Shown: positions 25,019 through 34,375 of the stretch, one piece after another
Layout of the letters: every line of letters starts with the position of its first letter
Numbering within the stretch: position 1 is the stretch's first letter
DNA from: Pseudomonadales bacterium
Lineage (GTDB): Bacteria > Pseudomonadota > Gammaproteobacteria > Pseudomonadales > JAHRWD01
Assembly: GCA_029210125.1 (NCBI GenBank)
Contig: JARGPR010000014.1
Location: 1 to 54,934 of the forward strand
Direction: 5' to 3'
DNA: 54,934 nucleotides
Made by a program: the position numbers and the translations under genes
Notes under the pieces: generated by a model
Seen by the model: the letters and a program-made list of their open reading frames with translations, nothing else
The model's database searches: none
Told to the model about the DNA's origin: nothing

Positions 25019-25678
25019 ATGGAACAAAATATTGCGCATTCGGGTGCCTGGGCACTTGCGATTTTAATGATTGTGGTTATTTCCTGGTTTTTATATCGCT
25101 ATCTGGCTCCGAAAACATGGCGCGAATGGGCCAGTGTTGGTGTAGTGCAGGCTTTTATCATCGCGCTATATGCTGAGATGTATGGGTTTCCACTAACCAT
25201 CTATTTACTCTCTCGGTTCTTCGGTCTTGATCGGGGTGACTTGAATGCGAGCCTGTGGTCCACCTTATTAGGCATGGGCGAGACAGGGATGATGATTTCC
25301 ATGTTGTTTGGCTATGCCCTAGTTTTTCTAGGTATCGGTATTTTCTTTCAGGGTTGGCGCCAAGTACATCGTGCTCGTCAGCAGGGGAGACTGGTGACAG
25401 ATGGTTTGTATCGCTTGGTTCGGCACCCTCAGTATACAGGCCTTTTTATCGCGTTGTTTGGAGAGGGGGTTGTGCATTGGCCAACAATATTTTCCGTAGG
25501 GCTTTTTCCCGTGATCGTTTTCGCTTATGTGATGCTGGCTAGAAGGGAGGAGCAGCATGTGCTGGAAGAATTTGGGGATGAATATCGCGCCTATCAGAAG
25601 CGTGTCCCCATGTTTATTCCGCGAAGGGAGCAATGGCGCGAATTTGTCAGTAGTTCCAGTTTAAATTCCGATGATTGA
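25019..25678 (+). CDS. Second ICMT/PEMT-family methyltransferase-like protein
   Basis: The 219 aa have several membrane helices, A-E-M-Y-G-F-P-L-T-I-Y as in the 7283-7933 protein, R-H-P-Q-Y, and R-R-E-E-Q...F-G-D-E-Y. The acceptor is unknown; phospholipid or another lipid is plausible because the next genes are a cardiolipin-synthase-like enzyme and a fatty acid isomerase. The stop overlaps that next gene by 8 bp. It is more distant from the first copy than the 9307-9420 remnant is. Confidence 0.8.
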   Translation: MEQNIAHSGAWALAILMIVVISWFLYRYLAPKTWREWASVGVVQAFIIALYAEMYGFPLTIYLLSRFFGLDRGDLNASLWSTLLGMGETGMMISMLFGYALVFLGIGIFFQGWRQVHRARQQGRLVTDGLYRLVRHPQYTGLFIALFGEGVVHWPTIFSVGLFPVIVFAYVMLARREEQHVLEEFGDEYRAYQKRVPMFIPRREQWREFVSSSSLNSDD

Positions 25679-26825
25679 ATATCGCTCGGGGGCGAACGTG
25701 ACTCCTGACGGGCGGGAAAATCGATGTGATGGCAGCGAATGCGTTATGTTGCCCGATCATGCTTCGGAAACGTTTCAGCTGTTTACCGAGGGCGATACTT
25801 TATATACATCCATGCTTTCGGCGATAAAGAGTGCTCAAGAGAGTATCCGGCTGGAATGCTACATCTTTGCCGATGACGCAGTAGGCAATCGGTTTTGTCA
25901 GGCGCTTATTGAACGGGCGCAGGCGGGTATCAAGGTGAGGGTGCATCTTGATGCGGCGGGCTCGTTGTTCTGGTTTTCGCGCAAGATGCAAAACAACTTA
26001 CGCTGCAACGGCGTGCAGTTGCGCTGGTTTCATCGTTGGAGCTGGCGGAGCCCCTGGCGCTACAACCGCCGTAATCATCGCAAGTTATTGATTGTGGATG
26101 ATCGTGTTGCCTTTCTAGGGGGCTTCAATATTCATCAGGAGAATTCACGAGAGTGTTATGGGGATGCGCGCTGGCGTGATACCCATGTGAATTTTGACGG
26201 CTCACTTGTCGACATGGCCGCGCAGTTGTTTGACGCATTTTGGCGAGGCCGCTTGCGTTGGCAGCCGGTACAAAAGGAGGCGGGTAGCAGGTTACTGCAC
26301 AATCATACACTAACTTGCCGACACCGATTGCGATGTGTGTATGGCGCAGCATTCGATAAGGCGAAGACGTATATTTATCTGACAACACCTTATTTTGTCC
26401 CCGATGGCCATACGCTCAAGCAATTGCGTCAGGCCGCAGAGCGCGGTGTGGACGTCAGACTGCTGGTTCCCCGTAAGAGTGACATGCGTATAGCCCGTTG
26501 GGCTGCCTGTCATATTTATACTTCCTTGCTCGATTCTGGTGTGCTCATTTTTGAATACCTGCCGCGAATGCTGCACGCAAAAACGGTGGTGGTCGACGGA
26601 AAGTGGGCGATGGTAGGAACGGCGAATTTGGACTACCGCAGCTTTTTTATCAACTACGAGCTGAATCTGGCAACAGCCGACAGGAGATTGGCCGTTGAAC
26701 TTAAAGAACAGTTTCTTGAAGATTTATCTCAGTCAGAGGGCATCCAGCCGCAGGCGTGGCAACGACGCAATGGGGTATCGCGAGGTTTGGAGCGGATTGC
26801 CATGATAGTTAAACGGTGGCTGTGA
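25671..26825 (+). CDS. clsB: PLD-family cardiolipin synthase-like enzyme
   Basis: The 384 aa contain two H-K-D catalytic boxes: H-R-K-L-L-I-V-D-D near residue 143 and H-A-K-T-V-V-V-D-G near 302. Two HKD motifs without N-terminal membrane helices fit ClsB/ClsC-type synthases, which condense phosphatidyl groups into cardiolipin. The neighbours suggest membrane remodelling in stress. The gene symbol is a best guess at subgroup. Confidence 0.88.
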   Translation: MIEYRSGANVTPDGRENRCDGSECVMLPDHASETFQLFTEGDTLYTSMLSAIKSAQESIRLECYIFADDAVGNRFCQALIERAQAGIKVRVHLDAAGSLFWFSRKMQNNLRCNGVQLRWFHRWSWRSPWRYNRRNHRKLLIVDDRVAFLGGFNIHQENSRECYGDARWRDTHVNFDGSLVDMAAQLFDAFWRGRLRWQPVQKEAGSRLLHNHTLTCRHRLRCVYGAAFDKAKTYIYLTTPYFVPDGHTLKQLRQAAERGVDVRLLVPRKSDMRIARWAACHIYTSLLDSGVLIFEYLPRMLHAKTVVVDGKWAMVGTANLDYRSFFINYELNLATADRRLAVELKEQFLEDLSQSEGIQPQAWQRRNGVSRGLERIAMIVKRWL

Positions 26826-29132
26826 ACAGGTTGGTTACAATGATTCCACTGCAAGCCAAGTCAGTGTTGGCTATCGTTTTTTTACTGTTGATCGCCAATG
26901 GCTGGGCTGACGCTACCCAATATTCGGAAAGCACCGACGTAAAGCGCATTTTGGATACACGCTGTGTGGTGTGCCATGGCTGCTATGACGCCCCCTGCCA
27001 GTTGAAACTTGGTGCTTATGAAGGACTCTTGCGCGGAGCGACGCCACAAACTGTCTACAATCCCTCCAGATTCTCAGAAGACATCACCACAAGACTTTTT
27101 ATTGATGGTCGGTCGGTTACCGACTGGCGCAAGCTAGGCTTTCACGAGGTGGTTACTGCTCCGTCAGCTTTGCCGACCACCACCGATTATCAGGATGACC
27201 TGTTATACCGGCTTATTACACAGACGCCTCAGAATACTTTTTCCTCCCGGAGAGAAATTACCCGAAGATTTCCCGTTGGACATCAATCGCGAACTGTCCT
27301 GTGCGGCAAAAGCCGAGGTGGATGATTTTTTCGCCCGGCAACCGATGGCTGCTATGCCCTATGGTATGGCACCTCTTCCGGGCCAGGAAAAGCAGCAATT
27401 GGAAAACTGGATGAAACGAGGCTATCCGGATTTTGATGCACCCCTTTATCTGCCATCCAGCGTGATCGCGCAAGTCAGCCAGTGGGAGGCCTTTTTCAAC
27501 CAAACATCACCGCGACATAAACTGGTTGCACGCTATTTATATGAGCATTTGTTTCTGGGGCATTTGGCAATTAGCGAGCAGAAAAAACGCTATTATTTTC
27601 GGTTGATCCGATCATCGACACCGACAGGTTTCGCGCCGAATGAAATCGCAACCCGTCGTCCTAACAGTGATCCGGGGGAAAAACCGTTTTACTATCGGGT
27701 CATTCCTATCAGGGAAACACTCCTGGATAAAACGCATATCGTCTATCCACTTGATCAGCAGCGGATGGCTCGATGGCATACCTTATTTTTCTCAAGCGAC
27801 TGGCCGGTCTCTGAGACAGCTAGCTATTCCACGAAAAATGCAGCTAATCCGTTTTTAACATTTAGTGCCATTCCCTCGGATGCCCGTTACCGATTTATGC
27901 TGGATAACGTCCAGTTTTTTGTTGAATCTTTTATCAAAGGCCCAGTCTGTCGCGGGCAGGTTGCGTTGAATGTTATCAATGATTATTTCTTCGTGGCCTT
28001 CCTGTCGCCGGAGTATGACTTGTCGGCGGCCGATAAAGATTATCTTACTAACGCAATACCCTTTTTGGACCTTCCTCCGACAACTGCAGGTCCCTTGGAC
28101 TTTGCCGGGTTGTGGCATGAGGGGCTTCACGGTCATCGACACTACCTGGAATACCGGGACAATGCTTACCGGACCCACGCGCTCACTCGGAAGGGCTTGC
28201 CGATCACTGCCATCTGGAAGGGTGATAATCAATCGGCACCGGTGCTCACCGTGTTCAGGCATTTTGACAGCGCTTCTGTTTCCGAAGGGTGGATAGGTGA
28301 GAATCCGAATACAATTTGGGTTATTGATTACCCGACACTGGAACGCATTTACTACGACTTAGTGGTGAATTTCGATGTGTTCGGCAGTGTGTCCCATCAA
28401 ATGTTGAGCCGGATGTACATGGACTATCTGCGGATGGAAAGCGAGGGGTTGTTTCTCTCCTTTCTGCCCGTTGCCGATAGGGAGACCATTCTTAAACATT
28501 GGTATCGGGGAGCGCTGGCGCAGGCCAAGGTATTTTATGGCCATTCCAAGTTGTTGATTGATACCCCCGCTGCGATCCAGTATGCCAGTCATGATGTCAA
28601 AAGTGAGCTAATTGAGATGATACGTGATCAATCTTCAGTCACGTGGCAAAAAGTAGTTCCTATAAACGATCGCGTGTCGATAGCCCTTAAACCACTGGAT
28701 CAGCTGTCGGCAAAGCAGTCTCACTGGATACTAAATCTTCCCGAACTGAGTTATCTGGTGATTCATAACGAAGACGGTGAGATAGAGCAGGTGGTATCCA
28801 TGATCATCAACAAGGCGCACGCGAATGTGTCATTTATATTCGGGGAAGACGATCGTCGTATACCTGAAGAAGATACGATGATGTTGGTGGACGGGACTAT
28901 TGGCAGTTATCCGAATTTTATTTTTTGGGTGGAACGTAAAAAGCTTGATAATTTTACAAGCGAAGCAGGCAAAATTACCAACTCGGTGAGTATGGCGAGA
29001 TGGGTTGGGCGTTATGGCGTCCGCAGGACCGATCACCGAATTTGGTTGGTTCTGGATAAGCTTCATCACTATCGAAGTCGTATGGGTGGTGGCGAAGGCC
29101 TGATCGATGTGAGCCGTTATGGGAATCTATAG
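26816..29132 (+). pseudogene. cti: Fatty acid cis/trans isomerase, frameshifted
   Basis: Two frames together make one Cti of about 770 aa. The first (26816-27325; a better start may be ATG 26840) gives a signal peptide and the haem motif C-V-V-C-H-G-C-Y-D-A-P-C. The second carries the rest from F-P-P-G-E-K-L-P-E-D-F at about 27241 to the stop at 29132. The frame is lost in a run of five T (27238-27242): removing one T gives T-F-P-P-G-E-K. Cti is a periplasmic c-type haem protein that turns cis unsaturated fatty acids into trans forms. The break could be a true mutation, a homopolymer sequencing error, or slippage; if read literally no full product is made. Confidence 0.85.
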
Positions 29133-29150
29133 CAGGTTAATTTTTAAGAG

Positions 29151-30317
29151 GTGTTGAGTTTGTTTTTTAATACGACATTATTCTTGATAGTGACGATTTT
29201 ACTTATTTTCTGCGATGGGATATTTGAACGATTTAAATTGCCAATGGCGGCAGTCGCTATTTTACTGGGGATGTTGATAGGCCCTTATGGTTTCGATGTT
29301 ATAGATTACGGTCAGAACGTAAAGTTACTGGCAGAGCTAGCTGTGGTTGTTATTCTTTTTTCAGCAGCTTATGAAATTCGTTGGTCACGATTTATTGCGG
29401 CTATTAAGCCAGGGATATTAGTCGGTGTTGCAGGAATTGTATTGAGTGTCGTACTGGGTTTCTTGGCAAGCTATTCACAAACAGAGCGGCTTGATGAAGC
29501 GCTTTATATCGGTATTGCATTAGCAGCCACCAGCATCGGTCTCAGTGTGCCGGTATTACATAAAGCTGGAATGCTTGATTCTAAAGTTGGCCAGATATTA
29601 CTGGCTGCGGCAATTGTCGATGATATTTTGGCGCTGTATTTATTATCGGCGGCGCATCTCGGATTAACCACTAACAATGGACTGGGGCTTGTACTTTACT
29701 CCCTGACTCTGAGTTTATTGATGTTGTCTGTTTTATGTGGGGCTGTTTGGTGCCTGAAAACATTGCTTTATAAAACGGTTGTCGCAGAGATGGTGTGGGC
29801 TAGAAGATTAGTAGCGCTGATTATGGCGATGAGTTCAGCCTGGATAAGTCATCGATTTGGTCTTTCTCCTGTAGTCGGAGGGTTTGCGGCCGGGATGATG
29901 TTTTCTCTCTCTCGAGATGAAAGCCGAGAAAAAGATAGCCGGTACTTCGACAACATTGCCGATAATGTCGCGCCACTTTTTTTCCTGAGTGTAGGTCTTC
30001 AGATCACGGGTATCGATTTTGACAAAGCAGAGGTGTTAGCGTATTCAATATTGGTAGTTGCTGCGGCGATTGTAGGTAAGCTTTTTTGTCCCTGGGTTAT
30101 ACCTTCTATGCTCCCAATAAGGGAGAAGTATTTGCTGGGGGTTTCATTGTTACCTCGCGGCGAAGTAGGGCTGATCGTCGCTAGTATTGGATTACAGCAA
30201 GCGCATATTTCAGACCATGGAATGATTGCGTTGGTGTCTATGACATTAGTAACAGCGCTGATTTCTTCTGTCTTTATTCCTGTTTTATCCAAACAAATTG
30301 ATACTGGCCGGAGATAG
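29151..30317 (+). CDS. CPA2-family cation:proton antiporter
   Basis: The 388 aa form about twelve helices with the paired acidic motif I-V-D-D-I-L near residue 158 and a late L-P-R-G-E-V-G-L-I. This is the KefB/Na-H exchanger core without a Rossmann (RCK) tail. The start is GTG at 29151 with TAAGAG upstream, 18 bp after cti. It probably moves K+ or Na+ against H+; the ion cannot be read. Confidence 0.87.
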   Translation: MLSLFFNTTLFLIVTILLIFCDGIFERFKLPMAAVAILLGMLIGPYGFDVIDYGQNVKLLAELAVVVILFSAAYEIRWSRFIAAIKPGILVGVAGIVLSVVLGFLASYSQTERLDEALYIGIALAATSIGLSVPVLHKAGMLDSKVGQILLAAAIVDDILALYLLSAAHLGLTTNNGLGLVLYSLTLSLLMLSVLCGAVWCLKTLLYKTVVAEMVWARRLVALIMAMSSAWISHRFGLSPVVGGFAAGMMFSLSRDESREKDSRYFDNIADNVAPLFFLSVGLQITGIDFDKAEVLAYSILVVAAAIVGKLFCPWVIPSMLPIREKYLLGVSLLPRGEVGLIVASIGLQQAHISDHGMIALVSMTLVTALISSVFIPVLSKQIDTGRR

Positions 30318-30323
30318 CTTCCG

Positions 30324-31022
30324 ATGGATATGCAATACACTTACTTCGTTTGGAGCCTTATCCTGTTACTAATTTGGCTGGTCGTTTTTTTTGCGCAAAA
30401 AACTCAGCGTGTAAAGATGTTGGTGATGAGTATCGGGACGGCGCCGCTGGGACTGTCTGAAACACTGTTTTACCCGAACTATTGGTTTCCACCGACCCTG
30501 TTTCGTTTAGGCGAATCCACCGGCTTTGATATCGAAAGTCTGATTTTTTCATTCGCGGTGGGTGGCTTGGCGAGTAGTCTCTTTGGGGTGTCGGATAAAT
30601 ACGCGCTCAAGCCGCTAGCTGATTGCGATAAGTCCAACAAACGTCATCGTTACCATAAATTCCTGCTCAGCTCGCCGGTGTGGTTGTTCCTAGGGCTAGA
30701 GGGACTTACAGCGTGGAATGCCATCTATACCGCTTCACTGAGCTTGCTAGGAGGTGCAATGGCAACGGTAGTTTGTCGACCGGATTTGTTCTCGCAGGCA
30801 ATAAAAGGTGCACTGATGTTTACAGGATTGTATTTTCTGTTTTTTAGCGCCATGGCGGCTTCACATCAGGGCTTTGTGGCGCTGTTTTGGAATCATGCCA
30901 ATATCAGCGGTATACAAGTTGCTGGCATTCCGGTGGAGGAATTGCTATTTGCGTTTTCGCTTGGAGCCATGTGGAGTGCATTTTATGAACATCGACACTG
31001 GTTGGCTGTAAAAACGCCGTAA
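30324..31022 (+). CDS. Lycopene-cyclase-like membrane protein
   Basis: The 232 aa have about six helices in two similar halves. The second has P-V-E-E-L-L-F near the end, the P-x-E-(E/D) motif of heterodimer/CarR-type lycopene cyclases. The first half has P-L-G-L-S-E-T-L-F, a weaker version. No phytoene synthase or desaturase lies in the window. So the fold is likely, the carotenoid reaction is not shown. It starts 7 bp after the antiporter. Confidence 0.65.
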   Translation: MDMQYTYFVWSLILLLIWLVVFFAQKTQRVKMLVMSIGTAPLGLSETLFYPNYWFPPTLFRLGESTGFDIESLIFSFAVGGLASSLFGVSDKYALKPLADCDKSNKRHRYHKFLLSSPVWLFLGLEGLTAWNAIYTASLSLLGGAMATVVCRPDLFSQAIKGALMFTGLYFLFFSAMAASHQGFVALFWNHANISGIQVAGIPVEELLFAFSLGAMWSAFYEHRHWLAVKTP

Positions 31023-31047
31023 GCTGAATTGATGATAATAAGGTGAT

Positions 31048-31497
31048 GTGATGATTCTGATAATTTTATTTCCTTTTCTATTGGTATTAACCGTGACCGT
31101 GCATTATGGATTCTTGACGCGGCTGATGGCGATACTTGATACAAGCTTGGCACAGTCAATTAAATTGATTGCGATTATTTGCGGGTTGTTTGTTGCTCAT
31201 GTCGTTGAAGTAGTGGTGTATGCCTTTGTTTATTATTTTGCGCATCTGATCCCAGGGTTTGGCGAACTGCCGGGGACTAGTTTTGATGATTGGATCAACA
31301 CTCTGTATTTTTCATTTGTAGCCTACAGTTCGCTGGGAGCCGGTGATTTGTCGGCTTCGGGTTGGTTAAAAATTCTCTATGGGCTGGAAGCTATTAATGG
31401 ACTGGTACTGATTACTTGGTCGGCCTCTTTTTCATTGCTGGCTATGAACCGAATGAAATTTTGCCAACCTTGCTCAGAGAGCGGGTCAATGAAGTGA
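31048..31497 (+). CDS. Two-helix ion channel (K+-channel-like)
   Basis: The 149 aa have an N-terminal helix, a further helix, a pore loop and a last helix. The loop reads Y-S-S-L-G-A-G-D-L, related to the T-V-G-Y-G-D filter of potassium channels but with Ala in place of Tyr. No ligand-binding domain is present. Placement beside an antiporter suggests ion balance. Selectivity is uncertain. Confidence 0.7.
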   Translation: MMILIILFPFLLVLTVTVHYGFLTRLMAILDTSLAQSIKLIAIICGLFVAHVVEVVVYAFVYYFAHLIPGFGELPGTSFDDWINTLYFSFVAYSSLGAGDLSASGWLKILYGLEAINGLVLITWSASFSLLAMNRMKFCQPCSESGSMK

Positions 31498-31604
31498 GGA
31501 TTGATGTGGTGATATATTTCGCTTTGATACAACGGTTATTGGCTGGCTGAATACTAGCGCTGGTTAATGTAAAAATAATGAATAACCCATTCAGGGGGCG
31601 TTCG

Positions 31605-32376
31605 TTATGGGTAGATATTTCCTCTCTCGTATTGTTCTTTACTAAATGGAAATACGACTTTGGTATCCGATTTTGCTAAATGTTGGTCTTGATCAGGACA
31701 ATCAACAACCGACAATAAATGTCTTATGACATTTAATCGAGAGTGCTTCTTATTGTCAGCATTGACAATGTGCCAGGGTGAGTGGCTGCTATGACTGAGC
31801 TGTGGCATTTTGTCACGGGCGTTGGAATAGTCTTTCCAGTGTTCTATGGCGCTTGCATCTATCGGGCTGATTTTCCATTGTTTTAGCGGGTTCTCTCGAC
31901 GATCCTCAAGTCTTCGTTGTTGTTCATGTTTTGAAATGTCGAGATAATATTTAATAATTTGTATCCCTGCATTCACTTAGCATTTTCTCGTAAGGCACCA
32001 CAGACTGCAGGAATGCGTTATATTCGGGTTTTCTGCAAAACCCTATGACTCGTTCGACACCTGCTCGGTTATACCAACTGCGATTCATCAACACCATTTC
32101 TTGTCTGCTCGGCAGGTGATTAACATAACGTTGAAAATACCAATTGTTTGTATCCCGTTCTGAGGGCTTTCCGAGCGCTATCACTCGGGTTTCACGTGAA
32201 CTTAAATATTGGGTAATTATTTTTATTATGCCGTCTTTTCCGGCTGCATACCGTCCCTCGAAAATAACAAGCAATTGCAGCTCGTTATTTATAATGTGGC
32301 GCTGTAGTTTGACTAGCTGGGTTTGTAGCTCTCTGAGCTACTCTTTATAGGGTGTCTCATTCTTTGATTTTTTCAT
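31605..32376 (-). pseudogene. ppk2: Polyphosphate kinase 2, decayed
   Basis: The minus strand encodes a PPK2 from ATG 32376 onwards, but it is broken in several ways. Codon 13 is TAG (32340-32338). The Walker A motif reads G-R-Y-A-A-G-K-D-G, where PPK2 needs Asp at the Tyr (codon 32250-32248). The frame shifts near 31970: M-L-S-E continues as A-G-I-Q-I-I-K-Y-Y in another frame. Otherwise N-R-S-W-Y-N-R-A-G-V-E-R-V and W-K-I-S-P-I-D are well kept. The start overlaps the EamA stop (TAATG), so it was an operon member. It once moved phosphate between polyphosphate and nucleotides. Confidence 0.88.
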
Positions 32377-33362
32377 TACACCTCCTCTGTGTTTGTCGCG
32401 GTTTTACCGATTGCGTTCTGATGTTTTTTATTTGCCATAGAAACGAGTGTGATAGCAATAATTACCAAGGTGACGCCAAGCCATTGATTCAGCGTTAATA
32501 CTTCAGAAAAAAATACGAATCCGAAAGTCAGTCCAAAAATGGGTGTCAAAAAACTGTAGACATTAAGTTGGTAAAGAGGCGCCTTGTTCATCAACCAATA
32601 CCATAAGATGAAGGGCATTGCGGTTCCCGGGATGGCTAGCGTTGCAAGTGTCAATACGTAATGCCAATGCCAATTGACAGATTGTAGGCTATCTTGAGTT
32701 ACGCCTATTATCCCGAGTGGGATTGATCCGATCAGTAATTGAAATCCCATCGCATATAGTACATCGATGCCGTTCGCCATTTTTTTTAATAATACATTGC
32801 TGATAGCAATGCCAGTAGCGGCTATTAATATGTAGAAAATGCCGGTTATAAACGGCTTTTCCCATGTCGTCAGACCGTTAATACTGATCACTGCAATACC
32901 GATAAACCCGAGGGTCGTTCCTATCGATGACAGTTTGTTCATTCGTTCGCTAAGAAAATACCAGCCTAATAGCCCTGCGATGATCGGTTGAGTATTTGTA
33001 ATCACAGTTGCAAGGCCCGGTGAAATCAGGCTGCCCGCATAAAACATTCCCCAGAACCCAGTGCTGGTGGCAGTGATTCCGACCGCACAAATATAGGCCC
33101 AATCTTTTATTTTTGAGGGAATAGGGCGTTTTAAAAAGAGTGCAACTAAAATCAGAAATGCGCCCGCGCTAGCTGCCCGAAAAAATGCCGTTAACATTAT
33201 TGGCGCGTAGGGAATACTAATCGTGATCAGCGGATAGCATACCGCCCACAACGCCATGGTAGTGGAAGCACCAATAGAAATAGGCGTTAGAGTACGTATA
33301 TCATCGTGAGTAAACCGCTTGCTTATTTTTTCCAAAGTTTTGATTAGGATCCTCGTTACCAT
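32376..33362 (-). CDS. EamA/DMT-family transporter
   Basis: The 328 aa have ten helices in two EamA repeats (second half begins at I-T-G-I-F-Y-I-L-I-A-A-T-G). Substrates in the family are metabolites or amino acids, exported as a rule. A GGGAAA before 33362 is a weak ribosome site; a later start would lose part of helix one. It is the last intact gene of the minus-strand copper operon, followed by broken ppk2. Confidence 0.82.
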   Translation of the reverse strand: MVTRILIKTLEKISKRFTHDDIRTLTPISIGASTTMALWAVCYPLITISIPYAPIMLTAFFRAASAGAFLILVALFLKRPIPSKIKDWAYICAVGITATSTGFWGMFYAGSLISPGLATVITNTQPIIAGLLGWYFLSERMNKLSSIGTTLGFIGIAVISINGLTTWEKPFITGIFYILIAATGIAISNVLLKKMANGIDVLYAMGFQLLIGSIPLGIIGVTQDSLQSVNWHWHYVLTLATLAIPGTAMPFILWYWLMNKAPLYQLNVYSFLTPIFGLTFGFVFFSEVLTLNQWLGVTLVIIAITLVSMANKKHQNAIGKTATNTEEV

Positions 33363-33451
33363 TTTCCCAGCAGAAAACTGTAAATGACAGCGATGCTAGT
33401 AGTAATATTATTAAGCCTATTTTTGTCAGATGACACTGCAGTATGACTCGC

Positions 33452-34021
33452 TTAATGGTGACCGCCATTGTTATTTCGGCGAGCGCTAAGAATCTGATAT
33501 TGCTCAGGCGAAAGTGTTGGTAATTGCTGAATAAAAGCCACCATATTCCATATGCGCTCATCGTCATGTCCCGAACCCCAGGCGGGCATGCCTGAAGCTT
33601 TAATGCCGTGTTTGATGATCCAGAACTGGCGTTTAATAGTTTCATTGTCAGAGCCTGTGCTGTCGGCATGTTCGGGATCGTGCCTATCGACTGTCAGGGT
33701 CAAGTTGGGCGGTACTGGGTATAAACCTATTGAAAAATCGCTTTGGGTTTTGCCCGGTTTTAAATGGCAGCCCGTGCACATATCGTTGTAATCGGCACCA
33801 CCAGCCAACAGTCGATCCGACGAATTGAGATCGTTTGGGATTTCTAGATCACTGGCAGCACGTGCAATGGAACGTTCGCGCAATGTTTCCAGTAGCCAAT
33901 AGGTCAATTGGTTGTGGGGTGTATCTGCGCCCATGGGGTAAAGACCGGAGTAAAGAAATAGCCCTCCACTCAGCATGATAAAGGCACTTATAAGGGCCAG
34001 GCTTTTTAAATAATTTTTCAT
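33452..34021 (-). CDS. Membrane-anchored c-type cytochrome
   Basis: The 189 aa have an N-terminal helix (L-A-L-I-S-A-F-I-M-L-S-G-G-L-F-L-Y) and one haem motif C-T-G-C-H near residue 82. A likely axial Met is in S-G-M-P-A-W-G. The cytochrome faces the periplasm. It follows the copAB genes and may take electrons from copper oxidation or act in a short chain with another oxidase (inference). Confidence 0.87.
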   Translation of the reverse strand: MKNYLKSLALISAFIMLSGGLFLYSGLYPMGADTPHNQLTYWLLETLRERSIARAASDLEIPNDLNSSDRLLAGGADYNDMCTGCHLKPGKTQSDFSIGLYPVPPNLTLTVDRHDPEHADSTGSDNETIKRQFWIIKHGIKASGMPAWGSGHDDERIWNMVAFIQQLPTLSPEQYQILSARRNNNGGHH

Positions 34022-34039
34022 CTCTGCTCCGACCTGTGA

Positions 34040-34324
34040 TTAGTGCTGGTGTTCTGAATTGTGGGTATCACTCTCTTTTTCATGATCTTCGTGGGACTCT
34101 TCTTCACCAGTGTCATCACCATGCATGTCTTTCATACATTGTTTCATTATGGCCTGCATCACAGGGTCGTCCATGCCCATTTTACTGTGATCCATATCCT
34201 TCATTGCGGCGCATTCCGGAGCTTTGGCGTCTTTCATATGTTCCTTGGGGTCATGGGCCTGAGCTGACAAAGTAAAAACCAATGTAGAGAGTGCAATGGT
34301 AAAAGTCAGTGTTTTAGTTTTCAT
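34040..34324 (-). CDS. Periplasmic His/Met/Glu-rich small protein
   Basis: The 94 aa start with a clear signal peptide (T-F-T-I-A-L-S-T-L-V-F-T-L-S-A-Q-A). The mature part is rich in M, H, D, E and K, with C-A-A-M and Q-C-M-K-D-M and an H-D/E-rich tail. Free Cu/Ag binding is likely. It sits between copB and the cytochrome gene in one operon. Confidence 0.75.
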   Translation of the reverse strand: MKTKTLTFTIALSTLVFTLSAQAHDPKEHMKDAKAPECAAMKDMDHSKMGMDDPVMQAIMKQCMKDMHGDDTGEEESHEDHEKESDTHNSEHQH

Positions 34325-34375
34325 AGGAATATTCCTTATGGTCGAAGTGGAAAATTAATTTTAGGGAGTCGATAG

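Noticed and set aside
33301..33468. 55-aa one-helix frame on the minus strand between cytochrome and EamA
   Set aside because: It overlaps EamA by 62 bp, has no ribosome site and no known relative; could be real but unsupported.
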